Shown here piece after piece: positions 1 through 8,514 of a DNA stretch of 64,000 bases. The stretch lies in assembly GCA_963681975.1 (NCBI GenBank), contig OY820613.1, positions 744,001 to 808,000 of the forward strand, read 5' to 3'. The stretch is from JANELJ01 sp024511395. Lineage in GTDB: Bacteria > Pseudomonadota > Gammaproteobacteria > GRL18. Position numbers and translations under genes: made by a program. Under the pieces are notes generated by a model. The model saw only the letters and a list, made by a program, of their open reading frames with translations. It did not search any database and was not told the DNA's origin. Position 1 is the stretch's first letter. Each line of letters starts with the position of its first letter.

Positions 1-247
1 CATGAGGTAGAGGGCTGTTGGCCTGAGTGATCTGCAGGGCAAAGCGGGCATTGGCACGAAGGTTGTCCAGTAATCTTCGGCACTGCTGCTGGGCAATGGC
101 ATCTTTACAGGCAAAGGCTTCCCGTTCTGCGAGTAATAACTTTTCAGCCTGTTCACACTGGCCGTAACGCAGTAACAGCAGTTTTTCAAAGTAACAGCGG
201 GTCGGGTTCATTTCCCGATACGCTGACCGGTACTGATCCTCGTCCAT
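1..247 (-). CDS. Hypothetical protein, cut by the window edge
   Basis: This is an open frame that starts at ATG 247-245 and runs off the left edge after about 82 codons. The visible part is mostly helical and charged. It has four cysteines (in RCYF, QCEQ, FACK and QQCR) but no metal-binding spacing that I recognise. Its ATG overlaps the stop of the upstream 80-aa gene by one base (TAATG), which indicates translational coupling and a shared transcript. I do not recognise the family, and the C-terminus is not visible. Confidence 0.6.
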   Translation of the reverse strand, partial: MDEDQYRSAYREMNPTRCYFEKLLLLRYGQCEQAEKLLLAEREAFACKDAIAQQQCRRLLDNLRANARFALQITQANSPLPH

Positions 248-489
248 TACTTTTCCCATTCCTTGAGAATAGGCTGTTCTCTGTGTTCTCCGAGCTTTTC
301 TTCAGCATCCAGGGGATTGTCCGCAAAAATAACCTTGAAGGTATCCTGTGGATCATTGTCAGGGTTCATACGCTGCTCCCTGGCGTAATTGCGAGCTTCC
401 TTATAAGTCTCAAATTCATCCAGCATTTCCATGGGCTTAACCAGGTTAGCAACAGTGGGTGAAATTTTGTAAACGAAATAAGAGGCCAT
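247..489 (-). CDS. Small conserved hypothetical protein (80 aa)
   Basis: This is a soluble, acidic 80-residue protein with no signal peptide or membrane segment. It opens with MASYFVYKISP, has a central charged helix (EFETYKEARNYAREQR) and ends in PILKEWEK. I recall similar small proteins in sulfur-oxidising gammaproteobacteria but know no assigned function. An AGGA sits about 9 bases before the ATG. The gene is translationally coupled to the next gene downstream (TAATG junction). Its promoter region ends about 70 bp upstream at the left end of an IS21 element, so the insertion may have altered upstream regulation. Confidence 0.7.
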   Translation of the reverse strand: MASYFVYKISPTVANLVKPMEMLDEFETYKEARNYAREQRMNPDNDPQDTFKVIFADNPLDAEEKLGEHREQPILKEWEK

Positions 490-708
490 AAATAAAAATC
501 CTTAAATAAGCAATCAGATGCTGTATTTTAACATGTTGTGTGAGTACGAACTATTTATTGTATATTCTGGCCGATCATGAACACCCATTCTGATCTCATC
601 GTGAACACTTTTACTGTTTTTCCAGAATCAGTGTTCACGATGGTTCAGAATCTTTTCCCACACATTGATATTCAATAACTGCTAACCTTCCTGATTTTTT
701 ATTAGGGA

Positions 709-2057
709 ATGGTTATGCCAACAAAGAGACTATCAATGCGACAATTACGAACAATATTAAGGCTCAGACTGCAAGCCAAACTCAACCTGAGACAGATCAA
801 AAGCAGCCTGAGATTAAGCCTGGTTGCAGTACAAAAAATCTGCAGTAAAGCAGAAACTCTTGATCTGGACTGGCCTGCCATTGAAGAACTGGACGATCAA
901 CAACTGGCCAGTCGGTTTTACCCCCAGGCCGATACCCGGGTTTCCAGCGCATTTCAGCTTCCTGACTGGTCGGAGGTCTATCGGGAACTTAAACGCAAAG
1001 GAATGACCAAACTCCTGCTTTGGGAAGAATACACACAACAATACCCAAACCGCTGTTACAGCTATCCACAGTACTGCATGCTGTACCAGCAATGGCAAAA
1101 GAAACAGAAACGCTCCATGCGTCAGCATCATAAGGCCGGGGGAAAACTCTTTGTTGATTATGCCGTGCAAACCGTACCGGTTGTTCAGCAGGACACCGGT
1201 GAAATTCAGTTTGCCCAGATTTTTGTTGCCGTATTAGGCGCTTCCAATTACACCTATGCAGAAGCCACCTGGAGCCAACGCCTGCCGGACTGGATCGGCA
1301 TTCATGTAAGAACCTTTGAATTTATAAAAGTGGTTCCCGTACTATTAATTCCTGATAATCTCAATAAGCATATCCACGGCCAGCTTGAAGAGGTTAACAA
1401 CAACCCCTTTAAGCAGCTTAAAGGCACCCGGCAACAGTGGTTTGACTCACTGGATAAACCGGCACTGCTGCCACAGCCCAAACAGGCGTTTGAGTTTACT
1501 GAAATCAAAACCGTCAAAGTCAATGTGGATTACCATATTCAGTTTGACGGGCATCTGTATTCAGTACCTCACCATCTGGTGGGTGAAAAACTGGAACTGT
1601 ATGCCAAAGCATTCTTAATAGAGATGTACTTCCATAACCGGTGCATCTGTCAGCATGTCAGGCAATACCATTCTGGTACAACCACCGTACCGGCTCATAT
1701 GCCAGGGCGCCATAAGAAACATCATCATGGGCACCAGGGCGATTAATGAACTGGGCCAGGGATATTGGAGATGAAGTGCTTATCCGGGTTAAAAGCCAGC
1801 TGAAACAAAAGCAGCATGAAGAGCAGGCTTATCGGGTTTGCCCGGGCTTACTCAATCTGTCCCGACAATATCCTAATGAGCGTTTAAATAAGGCTTATCA
1901 GATTGCCAATCATAAAAATCTCGACCGGCTGAAGCACATTAAGTCTATATTGCTCAGCAATCAGGATAAGTTACAGCCTGACTTGTTTGAACAGAAAGAA
2001 CCTTCTTCATTAGCACAGTCTCATGAGAACATTCGTGGCCCTAAAAGCTATCACTAA
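709..2057 (+). pseudogene. istA: IS21 transposase IstA, internally deleted and frameshifted
   Basis: IstA is the DDE-type transposase of IS21 elements, with an N-terminal helix-turn-helix and an integrase core. This copy matches the intact 518-aa IstA at 52731-54287 up to the motif PVLLIPDNL. It then jumps to QIHG-like sequence (NKHIHGQLEEV) about 70 codons later, removing the catalytic middle. A second lesion, a one-base deletion near 1728, changes HHQWTPGRL to HHHGHQGD followed by a stop at 1744-1746. The original frame resumes as MNWARDIGDEVL and ends at 2057. The start is ATG 709 or 715. Confidence 0.9.
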
Positions 2058-2637
2058 CCAGGGAGTATCAGCATGTTAGAACAAACTATTACCCAACTTC
2101 GACAATTAAAACTTACCGGCATGGCCGATGCCCTGCCTGGCCAGATTGAGCAGCCGGGCACCTATGAAGGCCTGTCCTTTGAGCAGCGAATAAAATTACT
2201 GGCCGACAGCGAAGCCCAGGAAAGGGAGCAGAGAAAGCAAAAGCAGCTGATTAATGTAACTGGTTAAACAAAGCTCAGAACATTCTTATCACTGGCCCTG
2301 TGGCAGTGGTAAAACCTTTATTGCCTGTGCACTGGGACATACGGCGTGTATGAAAGGCCATAGTGTTAAATATTACCGGTTGTCCCGGTTGTTAATGATG
2401 CTCACCCAGAGCAAAGCAGACGGCACTTACCTCAAAACACTTCAGTCTCTGGCCAAAACAGAGCTGCTGAACATTGATGACTGGGGGCTGGAACCGTTAA
2501 AAGCGGTGCAACGCAATGACTTAATGGAACTGATGGATGATCGCCATGGAAATGCATCAACCATTATGCTCAGTCAGTTACCCACTGAACAGTGGCATCA
2601 GTCTATTGGAGACAATACGATTGCCGATGCTATTTTA

Positions 2638-3656
2638 ACCTGAATTCTGGATAAGAACTAAAAAATATTGAACTAAATGCCTGTTTCTCGATCAGATCAT
2701 TTAATGACCAAATCAAATGAATTTGAACAAGGAACAGGCAAGTGACTACTATAGATGAATTGTATTGTAATATTGATGATTTCAACCAGTTCTTTTATCC
2801 TGAATGGGAAAAAACACTGCTGGAATCCGGTGATAAAAAGAGAAGACGACAAGGTGTAATGAGCCCCGGTGAACTGATGACTATCCTGATTAACTTTCAT
2901 CAGTCACATTACAAAGATTTTAAGAGTTATTATTTATGCCATGTGCATCAACATCTTAGGAAAGAGTTTCCAAATTTATTGAGCTATAGCCGTTTCCTGT
3001 GAGTGATGTCATCGGTACTGGTGCCATTATGCGCTTACTTTACTCATTGCAAAGGAAAGCCCACCGGAATTGCCTTTGTTGATGCGACCAGCATTAAAGT
3101 ATGCCACAACATTCGCATACCCAGGCATAAAGTCTTTGATGGTATTGCTCAGCGAGGCAAATCGACCATGGGGTGGTTCTATGGGTTTAAAGTTCACCTG
3201 ATCATTAATCATAAAGGTGAAATACTGGGCACTAAATTGACGGCGGGTAATGTAGATGACAGAAAACCGGTTCCTGAAATGGCCAAAGACTTATATGGAA
3301 AGCTTTATGGTGACAAAGGCTATGTCTCCAGTCTTTTAAGTGATGAACTGTTTGAACAGGATGTCGGGCTTATTACCAATGTCAGACGAAACATGAAAAC
3401 ACGTGCCATTGCATTGTGGGATAAGATTATGCTGAAAAAACGTTTTATAATTGAAACGGTTAATGAGCAGCTAAAAAATATTACACAGATTGAACATTCA
3501 CGTCATAGAAGCGTAAGTGGTTTTATGTTGAACCTTATTGGTTCTCTGATTGCCTATTGTCATAAAAAAGACAAGCCGACAATCAGAATAGATGAGAGTG
3601 ATATGAAAACTCTCTGTATTTAGGTAAATGACTGGGTTCTTATCCAGATCTCAGGT
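2638..3656 (+). mobile_element. IS982-family element, copy 1
   Basis: The element is 1019 bp with terminal inverted repeats ACCTGAATTCTGGATAAGAA on the left and a near match (ACCTGAGATCTGG) on the right, read inward. A 7-bp direct repeat TATTTTA flanks it (2631-2637 and 3657-3663). It lies inside istB of IS21 copy 1, so it arrived after that IS21. It carries one transposase frame with a nonsense codon. A second copy at 29.5-32.0 kb has an intact transposase. Confidence 0.93.
2742..3623 (+). pseudogene. IS982 transposase with one nonsense codon
   Basis: This DDE transposase would be 293 aa. It starts at GTG 2742 with a GGA box just upstream. It is nearly identical to the intact copy at 31044-31925, but codon 87 is TGA (3000-3002) where the other copy has GGA (RFL-stop-VMSS against RFLGVMSS). 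The DDE-bearing segments IAFVDATSIKVC, HLIINHKGEI, YGDKGYVS and RFIIETVNEQLK follow the stop, so no active enzyme should be made unless the stop is read through. Confidence 0.9.
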
Positions 3657-3840
3657 TATTTTAGATCGGCTCATGCACAATGCCCACAGACTTAAATTAA
3701 AGGGTGAATCGATGCGAAAAACACGCTCATCATTGACGGATGGTGAACACTTAGGGTAAAAAGACTATACGCCAATGTGTGGGCAAGGTTGGGTGTTCAT
3801 GATGGTTCAGAATTGGTGTTCACCATCAGCAGAATATGCA

Positions 3841-4305
3841 TTTATTACCAATTAATGAAATAATAAAAACAGAACCCGTAAAAGAAAGTGAATTATCCGT
3901 CCATAAACTGGATAAGAACCTGTCGGAACTTGAGGAGGAAAGGTACTTTTTACCCTAAATAAATCAGTTGAACCTACTGCGAATGTCCATAGCACTGAAT
4001 CTACAAGGCTTTCCAGAACATTTTGACTTCACCCGTAGAGTGGCTACGAATAAAGCCAAAATAACCTGTAAATCCTTGTATCTTCAGCACTCTGACCATT
4101 CTCGCTACGTTTCTACTGATTTATTTAGGGTTACAGATAATTCACTTTTATCGGTCAAACTAACCTAATATATTTAACCCGGCTCTACTAAAATCCGTTC
4201 GCAAAAGTCAGCAAAGCCAAAGTTAAATCAGGCCACCAATATACAATAGCCAAGTAAAATAGTCAAGTACTGCCAGAATGATAATATTTACCTACTCCCC
4301 AAAAA
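3841..4305. other. Gene-poor stretch after IS21 copy 1
   Basis: No convincing gene is present. Directly after the IS a frame continues (LLPINEIIKTEPVKESELSV through to RYFLP-stop near 3958). If the IS and one TTTAT repeat are removed, this frame joins a GTG at 540-542 to give a possible 43-aa protein, but there is no ribosome-binding site, so I leave it as a possible remnant. A 66-codon frame at 3968-4168 lacks a good start and looks like chance. Confidence 0.4.
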
Positions 4306-4344
4306 AGCCCTAAGCTCTTTTTTAACACTTAACACTTAACACTA
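4306..4344 (-). repeat. Heptamer repeat family, site 1
   Basis: Read on the minus strand, three tandem AGTGTTA units are followed by an A run, then AAGAGCTTAGGGC. It has the same layout as the AGCGTTC-unit repeats at 28.0, 45.35, 49.1 and 49.3 kb. It ends only a few bases before the ATG of the DUF2461 gene, so it occupies that gene's ribosome-binding region. Confidence 0.6.
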
Positions 4345-4349
4345 ATTCC

Positions 4350-5126
4350 ATGAAAGTGCTAAAATACCCGTCTAACTCCCAACTAGGACTCCCAACGCCC
4401 CGGTTCAACGGCTTTAACCCGCAAGTCATCCAGTTTCTTGAAGACATCAAACAAAACAATAATAAAAAATGGTTTGATGAACATTACGATTTTTATCAAC
4501 AGGAAATTCTGGAAATCTCAAGAGATCTGGTTGAAGCTCTGGGAGGTGCCTTGCAGGAAATCGCTCCGGGTATTAATGTAGTGCCCAAGGTGAATGGTTC
4601 AATATACCGGTTTTCCCGTGACGCCCGTTTCAGTAAGGATAAAACACCTTATAAAACTCATATTTCTTACCTGTTCTGGCAAGGTATGTTAAAGCGAACC
4701 CGTTGTCCGGGATTTTACCTGGCATTCAGGCCGGAATATATTCAGATTGGTGTGGGAATTAACCATTTTACCCCTGAATACCTGCAGGCCTGGCGTGAAC
4801 AATGTGCACAAACAGACAAGGATCAGAAAATACACGATATTATGACAAAGTTGAAACAAAACGGGATTATTATGCACGGAGAGCAGTTAAAACGATTGCC
4901 CAGAGGCTTTAGTCATAAGAACCCGGATGAACTGATTAATGCAGATTTAATTTGTTATAAGGGCTTAAAATGCTGGTTTCAGATGCCTCTGCCTAAACAG
5001 TTATTCAATGCTGAATTTATCCCTTGGTGTATGCAGTATTATGAACAATTATTACCCCTGTTTGATTGGATGGTTGAGGTCATGTCTCATTTTAAAGTAG
5101 AAGTAGATTTCTCTGGTCAGCCATAA
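4350..5126 (+). CDS. DUF2461-family protein
   Basis: The 258-aa product has the hallmarks of the DUF2461 (TIGR02453) family. These are an N-terminal F-NPQVIQFLEDIKQNNNKKWF segment, an R-FSRDARFSKDKTPYKTH block near residues 88-106, and a glycine-rich GFYLAF...IGVGI strand pair. The family is cytosolic and its biochemical function is not established. It looks full length and undamaged, unlike many neighbours. There is no clear Shine-Dalgarno because a heptamer repeat abuts the start. The next 700 bp hold no gene, so it appears monocistronic. Confidence 0.85.
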   Translation: MKVLKYPSNSQLGLPTPRFNGFNPQVIQFLEDIKQNNNKKWFDEHYDFYQQEILEISRDLVEALGGALQEIAPGINVVPKVNGSIYRFSRDARFSKDKTPYKTHISYLFWQGMLKRTRCPGFYLAFRPEYIQIGVGINHFTPEYLQAWREQCAQTDKDQKIHDIMTKLKQNGIIMHGEQLKRLPRGFSHKNPDELINADLICYKGLKCWFQMPLPKQLFNAEFIPWCMQYYEQLLPLFDWMVEVMSHFKVEVDFSGQP

Positions 5127-5470
5127 CCGTAAACGATTTTTCAAAAAAATTGCAAAACATGGGTAGAACCTGTATGCAGTTCACACAAATTCAAGGCAAT
5201 GATAAGGTTTACGGATCTGTTTCACAAAAAAATACATTTTTGCTGAATTGTTGAACCTAGCCTGATAATATTTGTTTATACAGGCTAATTCACATCCTGG
5301 AAAACTAAAATAAAAACCCTTTTGTAAGTAATTCCTACCAGTTGTGGATGGTTCTTAAAACCCGCTTAAATCTGGCGAATTTCACTTTCCACAGCCATCG
5401 ACCCCGGCGAATATCTATTAGCCCTTATTTCCCCACCTGATTATTATTTTTACCAGAACATCCCCATTTT

Positions 5471-5629
5471 ATCTTGCCCGTCATCATCACCTCACAAAGC
5501 CTGAATACCATTGATACCATTTAAAACAAGGAGGAACGCAGACTGAGTCTTTTTTCAGTCGAGTAGTCCTTTTTTTCAATTGAATCAATGGGATGATTAG
5601 GCGTGTGAGGTGATGTTGACGGGTAAGAT
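5471..5629. repeat. Long imperfect inverted repeat (possible MITE or structured RNA)
   Basis: The arms at 5471-5496 and 5604-5629 match at 24 of 26 positions (ATCTTGCCCGTCA... against ATCTTACCCGTCA... on the other strand). Weaker complementarity continues inward through CCATTGAT on both sides to about 52 bp per arm. The apical part holds a second small stem GACTGA/TCAGTC. The whole 159 bp could fold into one hairpin. No target duplication is visible, and no second copy occurs in the window. Confidence 0.65.
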
Positions 5630-5719
5630 GAAGACTTGCCTGGATTCTGAGCTGAAATGTGACACGAGAGTGATTTTTATCATGAGGATTATGATGAAAT
5701 TGCCGAATGGTCAGAGAAC

Positions 5720-5768
5720 GATTGTGGTACTGGTCATCTGATTTGGCGTCAAGTCCAGTACCACAATC
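5720..5768. repeat. Perfect 14-bp inverted repeat
   Basis: GATTGTGGTACTGG at 5720-5733 is exactly complementary to 5755-5768, with a 21-nt loop. No T run follows, so it is not a classical terminator. It lies about 80 bp before the zinc-ribbon gene of the IS21-type element and may be an operator, an attenuator or part of the element's end. Confidence 0.7.
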
Positions 5769-5847
5769 CCACCGTGCTCTCGCACAAGCCGTACCAGTAT
5801 CCCACTTGTACCGCCTTTTTTCCAGTTCTCTGCCACTGGAAATTTAA

Positions 5848-6297
5848 ATGTGTGATTCAGCTCGTCTTTACAATTGTGCCCGCTGTCAGAAACAGGTCAT
5901 TATCTGTTGTTATTGTGATCGGGGAAATATTTACTGTTCTGGTGGATGTTCTGAACAATCATGCCATAACAAACAGCAAGAAGCTGCCCGGCGCTATTAA
6001 TCCAGCCCCAAAGGACGACAACGACATGCTCAGCGACAGTGTCAGTATCGTCAACGACAGCAACAATATCGCCAATGCCCAAAAGAAAAAGTGACGCATC
6101 AGGGTTCACCTGAATTAGCGGCCTATGATTCAATCACCACTGGACTGAAAACAGAAAACATTCAATCAACAAGCCCACTTTTTTCCAGAAGAACACAGTG
6201 GTTTTGTCATTTCTGTGGTGCTCAATGTGGTGACCATCTCCGGTGGTCATTTTTACACCGACAATATCACTCTTTGCCAGCCCATTCAGTCTTCTGA
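5848..6297 (+). pseudogene. IS21-associated zinc-ribbon accessory protein, nonsense mutation
   Basis: From ATG 5848 the frame reads about 149 codons with one in-frame TAA at codon 51 (5998-6000), just after AARRY. The N-terminal 40 residues are cysteine-rich with CARC, CCYC and CSGGC spacing, typical of a zinc ribbon. An arginine/glutamine-rich stretch (RQRHAQRQCQYRQRQ) and the motif VTHQGSP follow, then a second cysteine pair (CHFCGAQC). Proteins of this layout are known upstream of istA in one IS21 subgroup of proteobacteria; their role is not known to me. It sits 27 bp before the next istA. Confidence 0.75.
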
Positions 6298-6324
6298 ACC
6301 ATTTATTAATAAAAAGGAGAGCTT

Positions 6325-7227
6325 GTGACGATCAGTAAAGAAAAAGAAGCAGAGATTTTACGTTATTATCATGTTGAAAAATGGCCTGTTGGTACGATTT
6401 CAAAACAACCGGGGATCCATCATGATGCCATCAATCGTGTACTGTCTCAGGCCACTGGAATAATTCATAGTGAACGGACTTTACGTTCATCCATTATCGA
6501 TCCCTATCTCCCCTTTATCAGGGAGACTCTGGAAAAGTACCCCCGCTTATGTGCCAGTCGCCTGTATGGCATGGTTAAAGAACGAGACTATCCTGGAGGC
6601 CCTGATCACTTTCGACATCTCATTGCAGAACATCGCCCCAGAAAAACACCCGAAGCCTTTCTCCGTTTAAAGACCTTGCCAGGTGAGCAAGGCCAAATAG
6701 ATTGGGGACATTTTTCGCACATAACCATTGGTCAGGCAAAGCGACCTCTGATGGCCTTTGTCATGGTGTTAAGCTGGAGTCGGCAAATCTTTTTACGCTT
6801 TTTTCTGAACCAGCAAACGGCCAATTTTTTACGGGGACATGTTGCCGCCTTTGAGTACTTTCAGGGACTACCCAAAGTCCTGCTTTATGACAATTTAAAA
6901 TCAGCGACACTAGAACGCCAGGGGGATTCCATTCGTTTTAACCCTCAACTACTGGAGTTTGCAGCACACTATCGCTACGAGCCTCGCCCAGTTGCCGTGT
7001 ACCGTGGCAATGAAAAAGGGCGTGTTGAGCGTGCCATTCGTTATATTCGTGATAACTTCTTTGCTGCACGGAAATTTACGGATTTAGATGATCTGAATGC
7101 TCAGGCTCAGCAATGGTGCCAGGGACAAAGTGCGGATCGCTTATGCCCTGAAGATAAAACCATAACAGTCAGAGAAGCGTTTGAAAAGGAACGCCCGAAA
7201 TTACTGTCTTTAACACCAAATTCATAA
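6325..7227 (+). pseudogene. istA: IS21-family IstA, group B, 3'-truncated
   Basis: This is a different IS21 lineage from group A. It starts at GTG 6325 with a good AAAGGAG box. The N-terminus (EILRYYHVEKWPVGTISKQPG) is the helix-turn-helix of the subgroup that carries the zinc-ribbon gene. The catalytic core is visible with GQIDWGHFSH (first Asp), VLLYDNLKSA (second Asp) and NEKGRVERAIRYIRDNFF (Glu). The protein stops at 300 aa because the DNA switches, around 7208-7226, into a minus-strand IS5 fragment. The C-terminal beta-barrel region and any istB are lost. Confidence 0.88.
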
Positions 7228-8081
7228 GGCTTATGAGCTTTGCCTTTACTGATACACTCAACTTCAGGAGCATGTAAACTGTAAAGCTTGTTCTTACTGT
7301 GCTGCTCCTGCTCAATCAGTTTCTGAGCCTGTTTTAGAGCTACTTCAAACAATGACTGAATATCGACAGAATAATTGGGCAGTTGTTGTTCAATATCCCG
7401 TTTAACACGACCTAAACGGGATTTCAGTTTATTGTTCATTTTCTTCATGCGTTTAAACTGTTTTGCATGAGTATAACGACTGGCCATTAGTACATATTGC
7501 GGCCCAACCCGATTATAGTTCTGGCGCAGTTTAATACCGTGCTCTTTGGACAGTTTAACCAGGTTTTCTCTGGCTTTGTTCAGGAGCTTTGAATCGGTTG
7601 GAAAAGCGATGTTCTTTTCCTGTACGGTAGTATCTACCGTAACTTTCTTTAAACTGCCGGGCTTGATAGTTTTACTCTTTAGTCCGGCTTTAATGGTTTC
7701 AATCAGTAATTTTTCACTGCCTGATTTACCCGGCCGGTTACGCCATTTGGTCATGGTCACAGGGTGTATGGGCATCTTATGCTGAAAGTATTCTTCACCA
7801 CAGAAATACTGCCAGTACGGATTTTCTGTCCAGCCTTTTACTACCTGTTCATCCGATAAATCATGAAGGTGTTTCAGGTAATGCAATCCTGCAATCAATC
7901 GAGTGCGTATGGCAGGAGCACCTTTAGTGGATACAAACAGAGCACCCCATTCTTTATCAGGACTTTCCCGGTCTATGTATTTTGATAACTTAATCAACTC
8001 ATGGTTTATGTCCAGCATGTTTTCAAGGTGCATCCTGAACAGGTCTTCCTGAGGTATTTTTGGCTGTTTCTTTGGCTTCAT
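7208..8081 (-). pseudogene. IS5-family transposase, C-terminus missing
   Basis: The frame matches the intact 447-aa copies at 54842-56185 and 59136-60479 from MKPKKQPKIPQEDLF through VDTTVQEKNIAFPTDS to KPYEFGVK, about 293 residues. It then reads antisense through the IstA gene for a short artificial tail. The first catalytic Asp region (VDTTV) is kept, while the DRGYRGH and REIGHMKND-like C-terminal catalytic parts are gone. Not functional. Confidence 0.9.
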
Positions 8082-8202
8082 TCTGGTCTGGAAATTTGCA
8101 AGGTAATAAGGCTTATTTTACCAAAAACCTGCAAATTTAACACCCATAATCAAGCAATATTTCTTTATAAATCAATGCTATATGTTTTATTCAGGGTGGG
8201 CT
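7208..8202 (-). mobile_element. IS5-family element, copy 1 (3' part deleted)
   Basis: Only the transposase-start half of the element remains. The upstream end with the terminal sequence (TTTATTCAGGGTGGGCT read on plus) is present at 8202. The other end is replaced by the group B istA. The junction lies in CTTTAACACC, and I see no target duplication, so it looks like a deletion rather than an insertion. Confidence 0.85.
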
Positions 8203-8504
8203 AAATACAGTCCCGATTCCTACGGCATGGGTGAGTATTACAATTACGAGCTGGGTGTGGCCGTACCGGTAAAAAACTGTTCTCCGTTGAAACCTGCTAT
8301 GGCTGGAACCAGTTTAAAAACAAGCCTGAAAAGGGCGGTATGAAAGACTACTAGGACTGGAGTGTAGGTATATCCACTACCTATAAGGGAATGAAGCTAA
8401 AAGTGGACTATATTGACATCAACGCCGGTGAAAAATCTGAAGAATGTTCACAGAGCTTCCCCTGCGAAGGCAAAACCGTTTTTAGTATTATTAAAAATTT
8501 CTAA
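8203..8504 (+). pseudogene. TorF-family putative porin, 3' remnant
   Basis: Directly after the IS5 end the frame reads KYSPDSY, then an Asn/Tyr-rich strand, and after a frame change near 8270 it continues FSVETCYGWNQF, DWSVGISTTYKG, LKVDYIDINAG and a C-terminal CEGKTVFSIIKNF-stop. Alternating beta strands ending in VFSI-K-F with two late cysteines are typical of the TorF/TIGR02001 putative outer-membrane porins. An in-frame TAG lies at 8352-8354. The 5' half was removed by the IS5 junction. Confidence 0.7.
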
Positions 8505-8514
8505 ACCAGTCTGC

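Larger units (their letters stand above)
2073..3759 (+). pseudogene. istB: IS21 helper ATPase IstB, deleted and interrupted by IS982
   Basis: IstB is the AAA+ ATPase that assists IstA. The N-terminus (MLEQTITQLRQLKLTGMADA) is intact. After QKQLIN about 30 codons are missing, and the frame breaks just before the Walker A region (GP-G-GKT is still readable in another frame near 2295). The frame resumes with MKGHSVKYYRLSRLL and the Walker B segment (LLNIDDWG, where the intact copy has LLIIDDWG). It is then split at codon AIL by the IS982 element. The last codons, ending EHLG-stop, lie beyond the insertion. Confidence 0.9.
559..3840 (+). mobile_element. IS21-family element, group A copy 1 (defective, carries IS982)
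   Basis: The ends read TGTATATTCTG and CAGAATATGCA, and a 5-bp direct repeat TTTAT flanks them (554-558 and 3841-3845), so this is an authentic transposition event. The order is istA then istB, as usual for IS21. Compared with the intact copy at 51.9-54.5 kb, this copy has lost about 70 codons of the istA catalytic core and about 30 codons of istB, has a frameshift in istA, and carries an IS982 inside istB. The left end has also lost about three of the repeated transposase-binding units. It cannot transpose on its own. Confidence 0.92.
5127..5847. other. Long noncoding stretch with two large inverted repeats
   Basis: I see no supportable gene in this 720-bp stretch. It holds a long imperfect hairpin (5471-5629) and a perfect 14-bp stem (5720-5768), listed separately. 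The right part may be the left end of the IS21-type element whose accessory gene starts at 5848, but I could not locate a terminal repeat. Confidence 0.5.

Noticed and set aside
3968..4168. A 66-codon frame after IS21 copy 1
   Set aside because: No ATG with a ribosome-binding site, no recognisable motif, and located in AT-rich intergenic DNA.
5774..6094. A 106-codon frame overlapping the zinc-ribbon gene
   Set aside because: It is a shifted frame of the cysteine-rich accessory gene, whose frame from ATG 5848 has the recognisable motifs.
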